Shown: positions 6,588-6,941 of the stretch, one piece after another
How positions within the stretch are numbered: position 1 is the first letter of the stretch
Layout of the letters: each line of letters begins with the position of its first letter
DNA from: an uncultured Clostridia bacterium
GTDB taxonomy: Bacteria; Bacillota; Clostridia; RGIG6154
Length of the DNA stretch: 6,941 bases
NCBI GenBank assembly: GCA_934446135.1
Contig: CAKSDT010000093.1
Location: forward strand, 1-6,941
Reading direction: 5' to 3'
The notes under the pieces: model-generated
Databases searched by the model: none
What the model was told of the DNA's origin: nothing
The model's input: the letters and a program-made list of their open reading frames with translations, nothing else
Program-made: the position numbers and the translations under genes

Positions 6588-6594
6588 TCCTTTC
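6588..6594 (-). promoter_or_regulatory. Ribosome binding site that fixes the HMA gene start
   Basis: GAAAGGA on the minus strand begins at the base after the regulator's TAA stop and lies nine bases before the ATG at 6578. It leaves no room for the ATG at 6587, so it selects the 71-residue product. The same 14 bases, GAAAGGAATGGTAA, also precede the cold shock gene (283-270). Confidence 0.7.
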
Positions 6595-6941
6595 TTATTC
6601 TTCAATGTGTTCTAATCCCTGTGAGATAATTTTTGCAACATGAGTATCTGCAAGGGAATAGATAACGCTTTTGCCGTCACGCTTGTTTTTTATCAGCCTG
6701 AATGTTTTTAAAACCTTGAGTTGATGCGATATTGCACTTTGCGTCATTCCCAAAAGGTCTGCAATGTCGCACACACACATATCCTCTTTATAAAGTGCAT
6801 AAAGAATTTTTATCCTTGTTGAATCGCCGAAAACCTTAAAAAACTCGGCAAGATCAATAAGCAAATCGTCATCCGGCATCTCCTCCGAAAGTTTATGCAC
6901 AAAATCGGTATGAATGTGATTTTCGGTACAATGTTCCGTAT
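6595..6941 (-). CDS. cadC: ArsR/SmtB-family metal-sensing repressor, CadC-like; 5' end beyond the window
   Basis: A dimeric winged-helix repressor that should leave its operator when it binds Cd, Pb or Zn. Numbering from the GTG at 6900-6898: the core FKVFGDSTRIKIL is at 21-33, the helix-turn-helix runs from about 46 to 65 with recognition helix SAISHQLKVL (55-64), and the wing is at about 70-82. Both sensor sites known from staphylococcal CadC appear: Cys42 and Cys44 (MCVCD; alpha-3 site) and Asp85, His87, His98 and Glu101 (alpha-5 site). The frame stays open from 6900 to the window edge, encoding TEHCTENHIHTDF. That stretch resembles the N-terminal arm of the family, including a Cys at the place of CadC Cys7. 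The true start is therefore probably just outside the window, and GTG 6900 would give a truncated arm. Its stop lies 16 bp before the HMA gene, consistent with a self-regulated operon whose promoter is not visible. Confidence 0.9.
   Translation of the reverse strand, partial: TEHCTENHIHTDFVHKLSEEMPDDDLLIDLAEFFKVFGDSTRIKILYALYKEDMCVCDIADLLGMTQSAISHQLKVLKTFRLIKNKRDGKSVIYSLADTHVAKIISQGLEHIEE

Noticed and set aside
6363..6605. A longer 80-residue form of the HMA protein starting at TTG 6605-6603
   Set aside because: The TTG lies inside the end of the regulator gene and has no ribosome binding site. The added residues are not part of the HMA fold, while ATG 6578 has a well-spaced GAAAGGA.

Overview
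The window is AT-rich, and all six convincing genes lie on the minus strand, so transcription runs from high to low coordinates. Strong GGAGG-like or AAAGGA-like ribosome binding sites, an 875-residue pyruvate phosphate dikinase of the clostridial type, a secreted protein with a copper-amine-oxidase-N-like domain, and a cadmium/zinc ATPase with its metal-binding domain on a separate gene all suggest an anaerobic low-GC Firmicute (class Clostridia). This is inference from gene content; the species cannot be named.

Layout in transcription order. (1) 6941-4506: a metal-resistance operon of an ArsR/CadC-type repressor (its 5' end lies outside the window), a 71-residue free-standing heavy-metal-associated (HMA) domain protein, and a 613-residue P1B-type ATPase without its own HMA domain. 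The gaps are 16 and 15 bp, and a hairpin terminator closes the operon. The expected logic is that metal releases the repressor, the small HMA protein binds or hands over metal, and the ATPase exports Zn/Cd/Pb. (2) 4394-1565: pyruvate phosphate dikinase (ppdK) as a single-gene unit. It has a near-consensus promoter, a 5' leader whose first predicted nucleotide opens a long stem-loop, and a strong terminator. (3) 1513-402: a secreted 337-residue protein of unknown function with two copies of an uncharacterised N-terminal module and a C-terminal Cu_amine_oxidN1-like domain. Its leader can fold so that a stem abuts the ribosome binding site. (4) 364-66: a 66-residue cold shock protein with its own promoter and a short structured leader.

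The four units appear independent: they have separate promoters or terminators and no shared pathway. No tRNA, rRNA, insertion sequence, CRISPR array or phage gene was seen, and no intergenic stretch exceeds 300 bases. I found no clear case for a wholly new system. The best leads are the 5'-terminal hairpin of ppdK, the duplicated module of the secreted protein, and the split HMA/ATPase arrangement with its CadC-like sensor.
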